A stretch of 64,000 bases of DNA from Devosia sp. (GCF_017744655.1 NZ_JAGIAW010000007.1:124001-188000), one strand, 5' to 3'; positions 35,543-44,234 are shown, counted from the first letter of the stretch. Notes: generated by a model from the letters alone, not told the origin. Made by a program: numbers and translations.

Positions 35543-35545
35543 GCC

Positions 35546-36571
35546 ATGGCATCGAGCCGCTCACGCCGCAGGGTAGAGGCCAATTACTGGCCGGGCTTCG
35601 TCGACGCCCTGTCGAGCCTACTGCTCGTCATCATCTTTCTTTTGAGCCTTTTCATGCTCACCCAGTTTTTCCTGGGGCAGGAAATCCAGGGCCGGGACAC
35701 CGCACTATCCCGGCTCAATAGCCAGATCGCCGAACTGACCGAGCTGTTGCAGCTCGAACGCGCCAATTCCGACGATCTGACCTCGCAACTTGCAACGCTG
35801 ACCGCCACGCTCGCCACGGCCGACGCACAGAACCAGAGCCTGACCAGCCAGCTTTCCGGCATCGGTGCAGGCCTGGGCGATCGCGACCAGACGATTGCCG
35901 GCCTCCAGGAAGATCTCATCAGCGCCGAAAAGCTCTCCGACGAAGCCAATGCGCAGGTGGCACTGCTCAACCAGCAGCTTGCAGCCCTGAGAACGCAGAT
36001 TGCAGCCCTGGAATCGGCACTGGAAGCCTCGGAGACGCGAGACACGGAATCGCGCACCCAGATCGCCGATCTTGGCCGTCGTCTCAATCTGGCGCTGGCC
36101 CAGCGCGTGCAGGACCTGTCGCGCTACCGGTCCGACTTCTTCGGCCGCCTGCGGCAGATTCTCGAAGGCCGCGCCGATGTGCGCGTCGTCGGCGATCGCT
36201 TCGTCTTCCAGTCCGAAGTGCTGTTCGATCCCGGCCAAGCCGACCTGACGGCAGCGGCTTCACCGCAGCTCGACGCCCTGGCCGAGGCCATCCTGCAGCT
36301 TGAGGCGGAAATTCCCGCTGACATCAACTGGGTGCTGCGCATCGACGGCCATACCGATAGCCGCCCGATTTCCAATGCCCGTTTCCCGTCCAACTGGGAG
36401 CTCTCGGCGGCACGCGCCATTTCGGTGGCGCAATATCTCGTCGGCAAGGGCGTTGCCCCGGCCCGGCTCGTTGCGGCAGGCTTTGGCGAATTTGCCCCGC
36501 TTGATCCGGGCACGACGGAAGAGGCGTTCCGGCGTAATCGACGGATCGAGTTCAAGCTGACAGAAGGGTGA
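35546..36571 (+). CDS. OmpA/MotB-like peptidoglycan-binding partner with coiled coil
   Basis: 341 residues: one N-terminal membrane segment (WPGFVDALSSLLLVIIFLLS, about 15-45) with the Asp in FVDAL that would take the MotB proton site, a long coiled coil (about 55-185) and a C-terminal OmpA-like domain with RIDGHTDSRPI and NWELSAARAISVAQYLV. Coupled to the channel gene upstream. The coiled coil is longer than in MotB. Known relatives are widespread in Hyphomicrobiales with unclear role. Confidence 0.88.
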   Translation: MASSRSRRRVEANYWPGFVDALSSLLLVIIFLLSLFMLTQFFLGQEIQGRDTALSRLNSQIAELTELLQLERANSDDLTSQLATLTATLATADAQNQSLTSQLSGIGAGLGDRDQTIAGLQEDLISAEKLSDEANAQVALLNQQLAALRTQIAALESALEASETRDTESRTQIADLGRRLNLALAQRVQDLSRYRSDFFGRLRQILEGRADVRVVGDRFVFQSEVLFDPGQADLTAAASPQLDALAEAILQLEAEIPADINWVLRIDGHTDSRPISNARFPSNWELSAARAISVAQYLVGKGVAPARLVAAGFGEFAPLDPGTTEEAFRRNRRIEFKLTEG

Positions 36572-36628
36572 TTTCCGATCCGCTTCAGCGGGTCAAATCG
36601 CTCCAGTGGAGCGATTTGAGGAAATCAC
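36568..36628 (+). terminator. Three-way-junction palindrome after the OmpA-like gene
   Basis: An outer stem GTGATTTCC (36568-36576) / GGAAATCAC (36620-36628) encloses a small hairpin CCGC-TTCA-GCGG (36580-36591) and a perfect 12-pair hairpin TCAAATCGCTCC-AGT-GGAGCGATTTGA (36593-36619). The outer stem includes the stop codon. No T-run follows, so it may be a Rho-dependent end, an mRNA-stabilising structure or a dispersed repeat. Confidence 0.6.
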
Positions 36629-36673
36629 GGGTCGAGCCGTGCGAGGCTTCGGGCCAGCGTCTTCGCAAACAGA

Positions 36674-36697
36674 GATTCCCGCTTTCGCGGGAATGAC
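36674..36697. repeat. Family 1 palindromic repeat, half copy
   Basis: Only the second arm, TTCCCGCTTTCGCGGGAATG plus flanks, is present. Confidence 0.85.
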
Positions 36698-36714
36698 ACC
36701 GTGGATAACAGGCC

Positions 36715-38529
36715 TTACTGCCAGCCATCCCCGCGGAACTGCAGCTTCGCCAGTTCCGCATAGCGACCGCCCTTGGCCACCAGTTCCTGATGCGTGCCCT
36801 GGTCGATGATCTTGCCCGCTTCCATCACGAGGATCTTGTTGGCGTCGCGGATGGTGGCGAGACGATGGGCGATGACCAGCGTCGTGCGCCCCTGCATCAG
36901 ATGTTCAAGCGCCATTTGCACCAGCCGCTCGCTCTGCGCGTCGAGGGCGGACGTCGCTTCGTCGAGCAAGAGGATCGGCGCATTTTTCAGAATGGCGCGG
37001 GCAATGGCGAGACGCTGCTTCTGGCCGCCCGAAAGCATGACGCCGCGCTCGCCCACGATCGTGTCATAGCCCGAGGGTAGGTCGACGACAAAATCATGGA
37101 CCAGCGCCGCCTTGGCCGCCGCTTCCACTTCGGCGTCGGTCGCACCGGGTTTGCCGAAACGGATGTTTTCCGCGATCGTGCCGGCAAAAATGGTCGGCTC
37201 CTGTTCGACATAGGCAAAGCGCTGCCGCAGATCGAAAAGCCTCGTGTCACGAATATCGACGCCATCAACGCGAATGGTGCCGCCGGTAACGTCGTAGAAG
37301 CGCTGCAACAGCGAAAGTGTGGTCGACTTGCCCGAGCCCGAGGGGCCGACCAGCGCCACGGTCTCGCCCTTGGCGACGGAAAAACTCACGCCGTCGAGCA
37401 CGCGGCCGGGCTGGGTCGGATCGTAGCGAAAGGCGACATTCTCGAAGGCAACGGTCCCGAGCGACGGCACGGGCAGGGCGACGGGGTTCTCGGGGTCTTC
37501 GATCGTGGCCTTGGTGGCGAGGATTTCCATAAGGCGTTCGGTGCAGCCGGCAACGGTCTGCAAGGCGCCCATGACTTCGGAGACATTGGTGAGGGCGCCG
37601 GAAGCCATCAGAGCGTAGATCATGAACTGCGCAAGCTGCCCCGCGGTGACCGACCCTTCGAAGACGGCGCTGGCGCCCCACCAGACAAGGCCGACAAGCG
37701 CGGCGGTGCCAAGAAAGATCACCAGCGCAACGAGGATGGCACGCGCGCCAAGCCGGCGCACTTCGGCCCGATAGCTCTCTTCGCTGCGGCTATCGTAAAT
37801 CTCGGTCTGCACCGTTTCCTGGGTAAAGGCTTTTACCGTTCGGGTTGCACCGAGCATTTCCGTCGCCATGGCGGAGAGTTCCGCCAGCGCATCCTGGGTC
37901 TTGCTCGACATGCCGCGCAGGCGCCGCGAATAGCCCACGACCGGGATCAGGATGAGCGGCGCGGCGATGACCACGGCCAGGGTCAGGATCGGGCTCGTCA
38001 GGATCATCATGATCAACGCGCCGATAATGGTGACCATGGAGCGCAGCGCCAGCGAGAAGCTCGACCCCACGGCGCTGCGGATGATGGCAACGTCATTATT
38101 GAGGCGGCTCGTCAACTCGCCGACGCGCGTTGTATCGAAATAGCGCGCATCAAGGCGAAGGAGATGGCTGAATGCCGCCTGCCGCAGGTCGGCGAGGACG
38201 CGTTCGCCGATGACGGAGATGAAATAGAAGCGCGCCCCGCTCGCCACGGCCATCACCGCGGCAATGGCGATTATAAGAAGGCCGTATTGGCTCACCTTGT
38301 CGAGGTTCTGCGCCACAAAACCCTGATCGACCACGCCACCGAGCATGGCGGGGATGGCGAGCGAGGTAATGGTAGAAATGAGGAGGAACAGCACCGTCAG
38401 GGTCAGGCGCACCGGATAGGCGAGCACGAATGGCAGGAGCGCGCGCAGCGGCGAAAAGCGGCGCTGCAGCTTGGCGACGGAGATCACCTTGTCGGTGGTG
38501 TTTTCCGCCGGGGCGGCTTGATCGGTCAT
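36715..38529 (-). CDS. ABC exporter, membrane and ATPase domains fused (MsbA-related)
   Basis: 604 residues from the ATG at 38529 (an ATG at 38556 is possible; neither has a clear ribosome-binding site). Six membrane segments (about 30-310), then the ATPase with Walker A GPSGSGKST, ABC signature LSGGQKQRLAIARA, Walker B ILLLDEATSALD and the switch His in VIAHRLATI. Half-transporter that would act as a dimer, exporting a lipid or hydrophobic compound. Substrate unknown; the family is the MsbA-like group of Alphaproteobacteria. Confidence 0.93.
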   Translation of the reverse strand: MTDQAAPAENTTDKVISVAKLQRRFSPLRALLPFVLAYPVRLTLTVLFLLISTITSLAIPAMLGGVVDQGFVAQNLDKVSQYGLLIIAIAAVMAVASGARFYFISVIGERVLADLRQAAFSHLLRLDARYFDTTRVGELTSRLNNDVAIIRSAVGSSFSLALRSMVTIIGALIMMILTSPILTLAVVIAAPLILIPVVGYSRRLRGMSSKTQDALAELSAMATEMLGATRTVKAFTQETVQTEIYDSRSEESYRAEVRRLGARAILVALVIFLGTAALVGLVWWGASAVFEGSVTAGQLAQFMIYALMASGALTNVSEVMGALQTVAGCTERLMEILATKATIEDPENPVALPVPSLGTVAFENVAFRYDPTQPGRVLDGVSFSVAKGETVALVGPSGSGKSTTLSLLQRFYDVTGGTIRVDGVDIRDTRLFDLRQRFAYVEQEPTIFAGTIAENIRFGKPGATDAEVEAAAKAALVHDFVVDLPSGYDTIVGERGVMLSGGQKQRLAIARAILKNAPILLLDEATSALDAQSERLVQMALEHLMQGRTTLVIAHRLATIRDANKILVMEAGKIIDQGTHQELVAKGGRYAELAKLQFRGDGWQ

Positions 38530-38701
38530 ATTGGGGGCCGCATTCCGATTGCGCAAAGCCGCCTGAAGACGGCTGGTTGGATATAGGCTCCCCTCTTCAT
38601 AGGAGCAACAGCCGGGAAACGGGTAAAATTGCCGCTCCCCCGCCCTTGCCTATTGAGGCTCCATTATGTAAGAAGCCGCCAACAACAAGTTTCCAGCTCT
38701 C

Positions 38702-38719
38702 CGGGCGCCTCGGCGCCCG
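38702..38719 (+). promoter_or_regulatory. Leader hairpin upstream of rpmE
   Basis: CGGGCGC-CTCG-GCGCCCG, a 7-pair stem with a four-base loop, followed by TTTGATTTG, 20 bases before the rpmE start. Could be an attenuator or a protein-binding leader. Confidence 0.45.
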
Positions 38720-38739
38720 TTTGATTTGAGGCGAAGACC

Positions 38740-38961
38740 ATGAAGGCCGACATCCATCCTGACTACCACACCATCAACGTCGTCATGACCGATGGCACCA
38801 GCTATGTCACCCGTTCCACCTATGGCAAGGAAGGCGACACGCTGCAGCTGGACATCGATCCCAAGACCCATCCCGCATGGACCGGCGGCACGGGCCAGCT
38901 GATGGACCGCGGCGGCCGCGTCAGCCGCTTCAAGGAACGTTTCAAGGGCCTCGGCCTCTAA
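38740..38961 (+). CDS. rpmE: Ribosomal protein L31
   Basis: Protein of the large subunit at the subunit bridge. 73 residues ([20 protein letters not shown]...[16 protein letters not shown]). It has no cysteine at all, so it is the zinc-free form usual in Alphaproteobacteria. GAGG is 8 bases before the ATG. Confidence 0.97.
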   Translation: MKADIHPDYHTINVVMTDGTSYVTRSTYGKEGDTLQLDIDPKTHPAWTGGTGQLMDRGGRVSRFKERFKGLGL

Positions 38962-38984
38962 GAGCGATCTGCGACAGAATTGGA

Positions 38985-39012
38985 AAACCCGGCCCTCGTG
39001 CCGGGTTTTTTG
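38985..39012 (+). terminator. Rho-independent terminator after rpmE
   Basis: AACCCGGC / GCCGGGTT stem with a CCTCGT loop and TTTTTT tail. Confidence 0.92.
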
Positions 39013-39055
39013 TTGTCGCCAGGTTTGCACATCTTTGTCCCGACGCTTGGACGAG

Positions 39056-39087
39056 AAAAAACGCGGCCTGTTTGCACAAGCCGCGTT
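39056..39087 (-). terminator. Rho-independent terminator after accA
   Basis: Minus strand AACGCGGC (from 39087) - loop - GCCGCGTT followed by TTTT (39059-39056). It lies back to back with the rpmE terminator. Confidence 0.88.
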
Positions 39088-39116
39088 CTGATCTTTTGGC
39101 CCGAAAAAGCCTCGAC

Positions 39117-40070
39117 CTAGATATTGGTGCCGATCGCCAGGAATTTTTCGCGGCGGTGTTCGCGCGTTTCGAGGCGCGACTTGCCGGCAAATTCGGCCAA
39201 AAAGTCGGAAATGGCGACGCGGGTCGAATCCATCACCTGACCATGGTGGCGATGCGCGCCGCCGGTCGGTTCGGGAATGATGCCGTCGATCACCTTGAAC
39301 GAGAGCAGGTCCTGCGCCGTGATTTTTTGGGCCGTCGCCATGTCCTGCGCCTTGGCGGCGTCGCGGAAAAGGATCGAGGCGCCGGCCTCGGGCGAAATCA
39401 CCGAATAGATGGCGTTTTCGAGCATCAGCACGCGATTGGCCGTGGCAATGGCGATAGCGCCACCCGAGCCGCCTTCGCCGATGATGATGGCGATGTTGGG
39501 CACGCCGAGCTCGAGTCCCTTTTCGGTCGACCGGGCAATGGCCTCGGCCTGGCCGCGCTCTTCCGCGCCGATGCCGGGATAGGCGCCGGCCGTATCGACA
39601 AAGGAAATGACCGGAATATTGAACCGGTCGGCCATGTCCATGATGCGGACGGCCTTGCGATAGCCTTCGGGATTGGCCATGCCGAAATTGTGCTTGAGGC
39701 GCGTCTCGGTGGAATTGCCCTTTTCCTGGCCAAGGATGGCCACGGACTGCCCATTGAAGCGGCCGAAGCCGGCCTGCAGGGCGGCGTCTTCGCCGAACTT
39801 GCGGTCGCCGGCAAGCGGGGTCCATTCGGTGATCAGCGTCGATACATAATCGGAAAAATGCGGACGCTGCGGATGGCGCGCCACCTGCGTCTTCTGCCAG
39901 GGCGTGAGCCTTTTGTAGATTTCCACCAGCGCCTCTTCGGCGCGGGCAGAAAGCCGGTTCACTTCCTCGTCGATGGACACGGCCTGATCGGTCGCGGCGA
40001 GGGATTTCAGTTCGGCGATCTTCGCTTCGAGATCGGCGACCGGCTTTTCAAAATCGAGATAAGACAGCAT
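39117..40070 (-). CDS. accA: Acetyl-CoA carboxylase carboxyltransferase subunit alpha
   Basis: With AccD transfers CO2 from carboxybiotin to acetyl-CoA, the first step of fatty acid synthesis. 317 residues with YLDFEKPVADLEAKI at the start, RHPQRPHFSDYV, the blocks ISFVDTAGAYPGIGAEERGQ and GEGGSGGAIAI, and EAGASILFRDA. Normal length. Confidence 0.97.
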   Translation of the reverse strand: MLSYLDFEKPVADLEAKIAELKSLAATDQAVSIDEEVNRLSARAEEALVEIYKRLTPWQKTQVARHPQRPHFSDYVSTLITEWTPLAGDRKFGEDAALQAGFGRFNGQSVAILGQEKGNSTETRLKHNFGMANPEGYRKAVRIMDMADRFNIPVISFVDTAGAYPGIGAEERGQAEAIARSTEKGLELGVPNIAIIIGEGGSGGAIAIATANRVLMLENAIYSVISPEAGASILFRDAAKAQDMATAQKITAQDLLSFKVIDGIIPEPTGGAHRHHGQVMDSTRVAISDFLAEFAGKSRLETREHRREKFLAIGTNI

Positions 40071-40226
40071 CCCACCCGCCAGTAAGGGTCGTTGTTATGG
40101 ACCCGGATTGTTCTAGGCCACGGCTCTTGCGCCCTAAAGTGGCCGGAAAGTGGCGATGGTTCAATGCCGAGTCAAGTTTTGGAAAGGAAATGCGTGGGAT
40201 TTCCACCCGTTCTCACCGGCCCGACC

Positions 40227-41132
40227 CTATCCACCGGCCAGCGGATGGTGTGTTTCCACGAGATTGCGCAATTTTTCGTCGAGCACATGGGTGTAGATCT
40301 GCGTCGTCGAAATATCGGAATGCCCGAGCAGCATTTGCACCACGCGCAAGTCCGCGCCACCGGCGAGCAGATGGCTGGCAAAGGCATGGCGCAGAACGTG
40401 GGGAGCGACGCGGTCCGATGAAATGCCCGCTCGTCCGGCCAGCGCCTTGAGGTCGCGACCAAAAACCTGCCGCTCCAGGTGTCCGCTTTCCCCTTTGGCT
40501 GGAAACAGCCATTTGGCATCCTTGGGCAGGGTCTCGGCCCATTTGCGCACCGCATCACGTGCCCGGTCGTTCATCGGCACGATCCGATCCTTGTTGCCCT
40601 TGCCGGTAACGGTAATGAAGCTGCCTTCCCGCATCACTGCAGCGCGCTTCAAGGCGACAAGTTCGGAGACGCGCAAGCCGGTCGCATAAAGCAGTTCCAA
40701 AAGGCAATAGAGCCGAAGCGCTGCTTCCTGTTTTGCAGGCGTCGCGTCCTGGTTCGCTTCCTCTTCTGCGAGGGCCAGCAATTTGCCGACATCGGCAACA
40801 GACAGCACTTTTGGCAGCGGCCGCCGCGTTTTGGGGCTGGCCACAATGCGCGTTGGATCGTCCCCTCGCATGCCGTCCGCACACAGAAACTTGTGAAATT
40901 GCCGTATCGCGGAAAGATGCCGCGCGCTCGACGAAGCCGAAAGCCCCTCGGCCTTGAGCCCATCGAGATAGGCATTCACCGTCTCGCGCGGACAATCGAG
41001 GAGGGTCTGCTTTTTGCCCGCCACAAAGCCGGCATAGTTTGTAAGATCGCGCCGATAGGCTGATATCGTGTTTGCCGCGGCGCCGCGTTCGGCGCTCATC
41101 ATTTCCAAAAATGCGCCGACGAGATGGCTCAT
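40227..41132 (-). CDS. xerD: Tyrosine recombinase XerD
   Basis: Site-specific recombinase that resolves chromosome dimers with XerC at dif. 301 residues from the ATG at 41132, which overlaps the previous stop in ATGA. N-terminal SAM-like DNA-binding domain (MMSAERGAAANTISAYRRDL), then the catalytic domain with Arg in YATGLRVSELVALK, Lys in VTGKGNKDRIVP, HVLRHAFASHLLAGGADL, GHSDISTTQIYTHV. All catalytic residues are present. Confidence 0.94.
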   Translation of the reverse strand: MSHLVGAFLEMMSAERGAAANTISAYRRDLTNYAGFVAGKKQTLLDCPRETVNAYLDGLKAEGLSASSSARHLSAIRQFHKFLCADGMRGDDPTRIVASPKTRRPLPKVLSVADVGKLLALAEEEANQDATPAKQEAALRLYCLLELLYATGLRVSELVALKRAAVMREGSFITVTGKGNKDRIVPMNDRARDAVRKWAETLPKDAKWLFPAKGESGHLERQVFGRDLKALAGRAGISSDRVAPHVLRHAFASHLLAGGADLRVVQMLLGHSDISTTQIYTHVLDEKLRNLVETHHPLAGG

Positions 41133-41344
41133 TGGCCCGGCGTCGCTGGAGCGCTGGTCACATTGGGCGTCGGCATGCCGACCGGTCGGGTCGGCGCAGC
41201 TTCGCCTAGGAGTTCGCGCGTCGGGATGCGCTGGGTGACATCCTTGGGATTGGGCTCGACGAAGGAGACGAGCGCAAACATCCCCGCATAGACGAGGCCA
41301 GCCAGGAACAGGAGGGTGATCAGCAGGCGAAAGAGTGTCGGCAT
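41129..41344 (-). CDS. Small membrane protein coupled to xerD
   Basis: 71 residues: one membrane segment (FRLLITLLFLAGLVYAGMFALVSFV, about 5-29) and a Pro/Thr-rich tail that ends in the overlap with xerD. Hydrophobic N-terminus and strong coupling make it a real gene; no family recognised. It shares a divergent promoter region with aroK. Confidence 0.75.
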   Translation of the reverse strand: MPTLFRLLITLLFLAGLVYAGMFALVSFVEPNPKDVTQRIPTRELLGEAAPTRPVGMPTPNVTSAPATPGQ

Positions 41345-41473
41345 GAGCTTTCCGGCGTTTTCGCATCAAACTTTGCCACAGAAAGGTTTCCATCCGGTAG
41401 GCAAAATCGCGTTGCGCTTGACAGCTTTGGGCCGTATCGCTTCAAGCGGCCTTAAGTTCGGAGGGCGCCTTTC

Positions 41474-42049
41474 TTGAGCAAAACGGATAGTCCCGCGCGA
41501 TCGGCGCGCGCCAAGGCCCTCATCGAGAGGCTCAATGGCAGGCCGCTCATTCTCGTGGGCATGATGGGCGCGGGTAAGACTACGGTCGGCCGACGCCTGG
41601 CAGCGCGCCTCGGCCGGCGGTTCCTCGATAGCGACGAGGAGATCGAAAAGGCAGCGCAGATGACCATTCCGGAAATCTTTGCCCAGCGCGGCGAGCCCGA
41701 ATTCCGCGCCGGCGAAATGCGCGTCATTTCGCGGCTGCTCAAGGAAAACGACATCGTCCTCGCGACGGGCGGCGGCGCTTTCGTTAATCCCGAGACCAGA
41801 GCCCTGGTCAAATCCGGCGCCGTCTCGGTCTGGCTCAAGGCTGATCTCGATGTACTGTTCGAACGCGTTTCGCGCCGATCCAATCGGCCCCTGCTCAAGA
41901 CCGCCGATCCCAAGGGTACGCTGGAAAAGCTGATCGCGGACCGCTATCCCATCTATGCCGAGGCCGATATCACGGTTTTGAGCCGCGACGTGCCGCAAGA
42001 CAGCGTGGCCGCTGACGTCATCTCCGCCCTTCTGCATCACCTGCGCTGA
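41474..42049 (+). CDS. aroK: Shikimate kinase
   Basis: Phosphorylates shikimate in aromatic amino acid synthesis. 191 residues with Walker A GMMGAGKTTVGRRLA, the shikimate-binding FLDSDEEIEKAAQMTI and TGGGAFV. The start is a TTG at 41474, supported by GGAGGG 8 bases upstream. Followed by aroB after 12 bases, the classical aroK-aroB pair. Confidence 0.95.
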   Translation: MSKTDSPARSARAKALIERLNGRPLILVGMMGAGKTTVGRRLAARLGRRFLDSDEEIEKAAQMTIPEIFAQRGEPEFRAGEMRVISRLLKENDIVLATGGGAFVNPETRALVKSGAVSVWLKADLDVLFERVSRRSNRPLLKTADPKGTLEKLIADRYPIYAEADITVLSRDVPQDSVAADVISALLHHLR

Positions 42050-42061
42050 AAGTTTTCGTCA

Positions 42062-43174
42062 ATGGCCGACATTTCCCACACAGTGCACGTTGCCCTCGGC
42101 GAGCGCGCCTATGACATTCTCATCGGTCCCAATCTGATCGACGATGCCGGCGCGATCCTCGCTGAAAAATTCCCCGGCCGCCGCTTTGGTATCGTCACCG
42201 ATACCGAAGTCGCCAAAGCGCAACTACCGCGTCTCGTGGCGAGCCTCGAATTTTCGGGGCTCACTTTTTCGACCATCACCCTGCCCTCGGGCGAAAGCAC
42301 AAAAAGCTGGGAACACCTGCGGACGGTGGTCGAAGGCCTTCTCGCGGCGAAACTGGAGCGCAACGACCTCGTCATCGCGCTCGGCGGCGGCGTCATCGGC
42401 GACCTCGCCGGCTTTGCCGCTTCGATCACCCGCCGCGGCATGGATTTCGTGCAGATCCCGACCTCGCTCCTCGCGCAAGTCGACTCTTCGGTCGGCGGCA
42501 AGACCGGCATCAATTCCCCTCACGGCAAGAATCTCGTCGGCGCCTTCCACCAGCCAAAACTGGTGCTGGCCGATCTCTCGGCCCTCGACACCCTGCCCCC
42601 GCGCCAGTTCGCCGCCGGCTATGCCGAAGTCGTCAAATATGGCCTCATTGATGATCCAGATTTCTTCGAATGGCTCGAAGCCAATCACGCCGAAATTTTT
42701 GCCGGCGGCCCCGCTCGCGGCGAAGCCATCGCCCGCTGCTGCGCCCACAAGGCGCGGGTGGTCATCGAGGATGAGAAGGAAATCGGCGTCCGCGCCCTTC
42801 TCAATCTCGGCCACACCTTTGGGCACGCGCTCGAAAAGGACACCGGCTATTCCGACCGCTTGCTCCACGGCGAAGGCGTGTCCATCGGCATGGTTCTCGC
42901 CCATACCTTCTCCAACCGCCTCGGCCTCGCGCCAGGCCAGGATTCCGGCCGCATCGCCGCGCACTTGCGAAAATCGGGTCTGCCCACCACATTGGCTGAC
43001 ATTCCCGGAAGTTTGGGCTCCACCGAAACCCTGATGGCCGCCATCGCGCAGGACAAAAAAGTCTCGCGCGGCGCGCTAACCTTCATTCTCACCCGCGGCA
43101 TCGGCCAGGCTTTCATCGAAAAAAATGTCGATCCCGCCAAGGTTTCGGCATTTTTGGAGGAGATGCGGGGGTAA
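42062..43174 (+). CDS. aroB: 3-dehydroquinate synthase
   Basis: Second step of the shikimate pathway, NAD-dependent. 370 residues with GGGVIGDLAGFAAS, IPTSLLAQVDSSVGGKTGIN, KNLVGAFHQPKLVLAD and the metal ligands in LLNLGHTFGHALE and LHGEGVSIGM. Complete and of normal length. Confidence 0.97.
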   Translation: MADISHTVHVALGERAYDILIGPNLIDDAGAILAEKFPGRRFGIVTDTEVAKAQLPRLVASLEFSGLTFSTITLPSGESTKSWEHLRTVVEGLLAAKLERNDLVIALGGGVIGDLAGFAASITRRGMDFVQIPTSLLAQVDSSVGGKTGINSPHGKNLVGAFHQPKLVLADLSALDTLPPRQFAAGYAEVVKYGLIDDPDFFEWLEANHAEIFAGGPARGEAIARCCAHKARVVIEDEKEIGVRALLNLGHTFGHALEKDTGYSDRLLHGEGVSIGMVLAHTFSNRLGLAPGQDSGRIAAHLRKSGLPTTLADIPGSLGSTETLMAAIAQDKKVSRGALTFILTRGIGQAFIEKNVDPAKVSAFLEEMRG

Positions 43175-43193
43175 GACATATCCCATCCACGGT

Positions 43194-43257
43194 GTCATTC
43201 CCGCGAAAGCGGGAATCCCTGTTTGGAAACGGAGATTCCCGCTTTCGCGGGAATGAC
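43194..43257. repeat. Paired palindromic repeat, family 1, copy d
   Basis: GTCATTCCCGCGAAAGCGGG and its facing arm ending GCGGGAATGAC, between aroB and the convergent bolA. Both genes end here, so it may also act as a bidirectional 3' end. Confidence 0.9.
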
Positions 43258-43276
43258 ACCGAGTGTTTGGATAGGC

Positions 43277-43540
43277 TCAACTAGCCGGCAAAACCTCGAT
43301 ATTGAGCGCATGGACACGGTCCTTCAGTTCCGCGTCCAGCGTTTCGAATACCGCGCGGTGTTGCGCCACGCGGCTCAAGCCGTCAAAATCGCGGGTCGCG
43401 ATTCTAACTCGGAAATGGGTCTCGCCCCCTTCGCGCCATCCGGCATGGCCTCGATGCTTGTTCGATTCGTCGATCACCTCGAGATGGAGAGGCGAGAACC
43501 GCTCGGTGAGCTTTGCGATCATGGTGTCCCTGACGGACAT
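43277..43540 (-). CDS. bolA: BolA family protein
   Basis: 87 residues with the class II KH-like BolA fold: KLTERFSPLHLEVIDESNKHRGHAG, ETHFRVRIATRDFDGLSRVAQHRAVFETL. The conserved His in HRGHAG, used for Fe-S handling with monothiol glutaredoxins, is present. Divergent from the J-domain gene. Confidence 0.94.
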   Translation of the reverse strand: MSVRDTMIAKLTERFSPLHLEVIDESNKHRGHAGWREGGETHFRVRIATRDFDGLSRVAQHRAVFETLDAELKDRVHALNIEVLPAS

Positions 43541-43583
43541 GGGGCGGGCTCCGCTTGAAGATTTGAAGACTTAACTAGGTGCT

Positions 43584-44210
43584 ATGAAACAGCAATCCAA
43601 GCTTTTCGATTCAATCCGCATCCGACCGCGCCGGGAAGAAAAGCCCGAGCCGGCCGAATTTTCCTGCGAATGGGAAGGCTGCGAAGAGGCCGGCGAATAC
43701 CGCGCGCCGAAAGGACCGCGCAGCGAAGGGCAGTATCACCATTTCTGCCTCGAGCACGTTCGCCACTATAACAAGGCCTTCAATTTCTTCGCCGGCATGA
43801 GCCAGGAAGAATTGGACGAGGCCCTGACCACCCCGCCCAAGGCGGAGTCGCGGTCGAGCTTTGCCACCGGCAATCCCGGCGCCGCCCGCGCCGCCGGCCG
43901 GCAGAACAGCACCCGCCCCGGCGACAAATATGGCGATCCCTTCGGGGTCTTTGCCCGCTATCGCCACCGCCAGGCCCAGCGCCCCGCAGCCGAGCGCGTG
44001 AAGCCGCTCAACGAGAACGACCGGCGCGCCTTCGAGCAGCTGGGCTTTCCCGGCCACGCCAAATCCGACGACATCAAGCACGCCTACAAGAACCTGGTGA
44101 AAATCCACCACCCGGACGTCAACGGCGGCGACAGGTCCTCGGAAGAAAAGCTCCGCACCATCATCGCGGCCTATAGCCACCTCAAGAAAATGGGGTTTGT
44201 CGCCCGGTAG
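43584..44210 (+). CDS. J-domain protein
   Basis: 208 residues. A C-terminal J domain (about 148-205) has the HPD tripeptide in KNLVKIHHPDVNGGD and would stimulate DnaK. The N-terminal 90 residues carry CEWEGCEEAGEYRAPKGP and HHFCLEHVRHYNKAFNFF, a pattern of Cys and His that may bind metal. The bolA-J protein-cobS order is conserved in relatives. Confidence 0.92.
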   Translation: MKQQSKLFDSIRIRPRREEKPEPAEFSCEWEGCEEAGEYRAPKGPRSEGQYHHFCLEHVRHYNKAFNFFAGMSQEELDEALTTPPKAESRSSFATGNPGAARAAGRQNSTRPGDKYGDPFGVFARYRHRQAQRPAAERVKPLNENDRRAFEQLGFPGHAKSDDIKHAYKNLVKIHHPDVNGGDRSSEEKLRTIIAAYSHLKKMGFVAR

Positions 44211-44234
44211 CTGTCACGTGACAGTTTGGCTACC
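44206..44234. promoter_or_regulatory. Palindrome CTGTCACGTGACAG before cobS
   Basis: A perfect 14-base palindrome (44211-44224) begins right after the stop of the J-domain gene. Outer bases GGTAG / CTACC (44206-44210 and 44230-44234) extend the symmetry. Either an operator for cobS or a 3' end structure. Confidence 0.5.

Noticed and set aside
34553-36571. Zorya anti-phage system
   Set aside because: Only ZorA/ZorB-like channel proteins are present; no helicase, nuclease or other effector follows, and the OmpA domain fits the housekeeping pair.
40227-41132. xerD as an integrase of a mobile element
   Set aside because: Length, motifs and neighbours (accA, aroK, aroB) fit chromosomal XerD; no attachment site repeats were seen.
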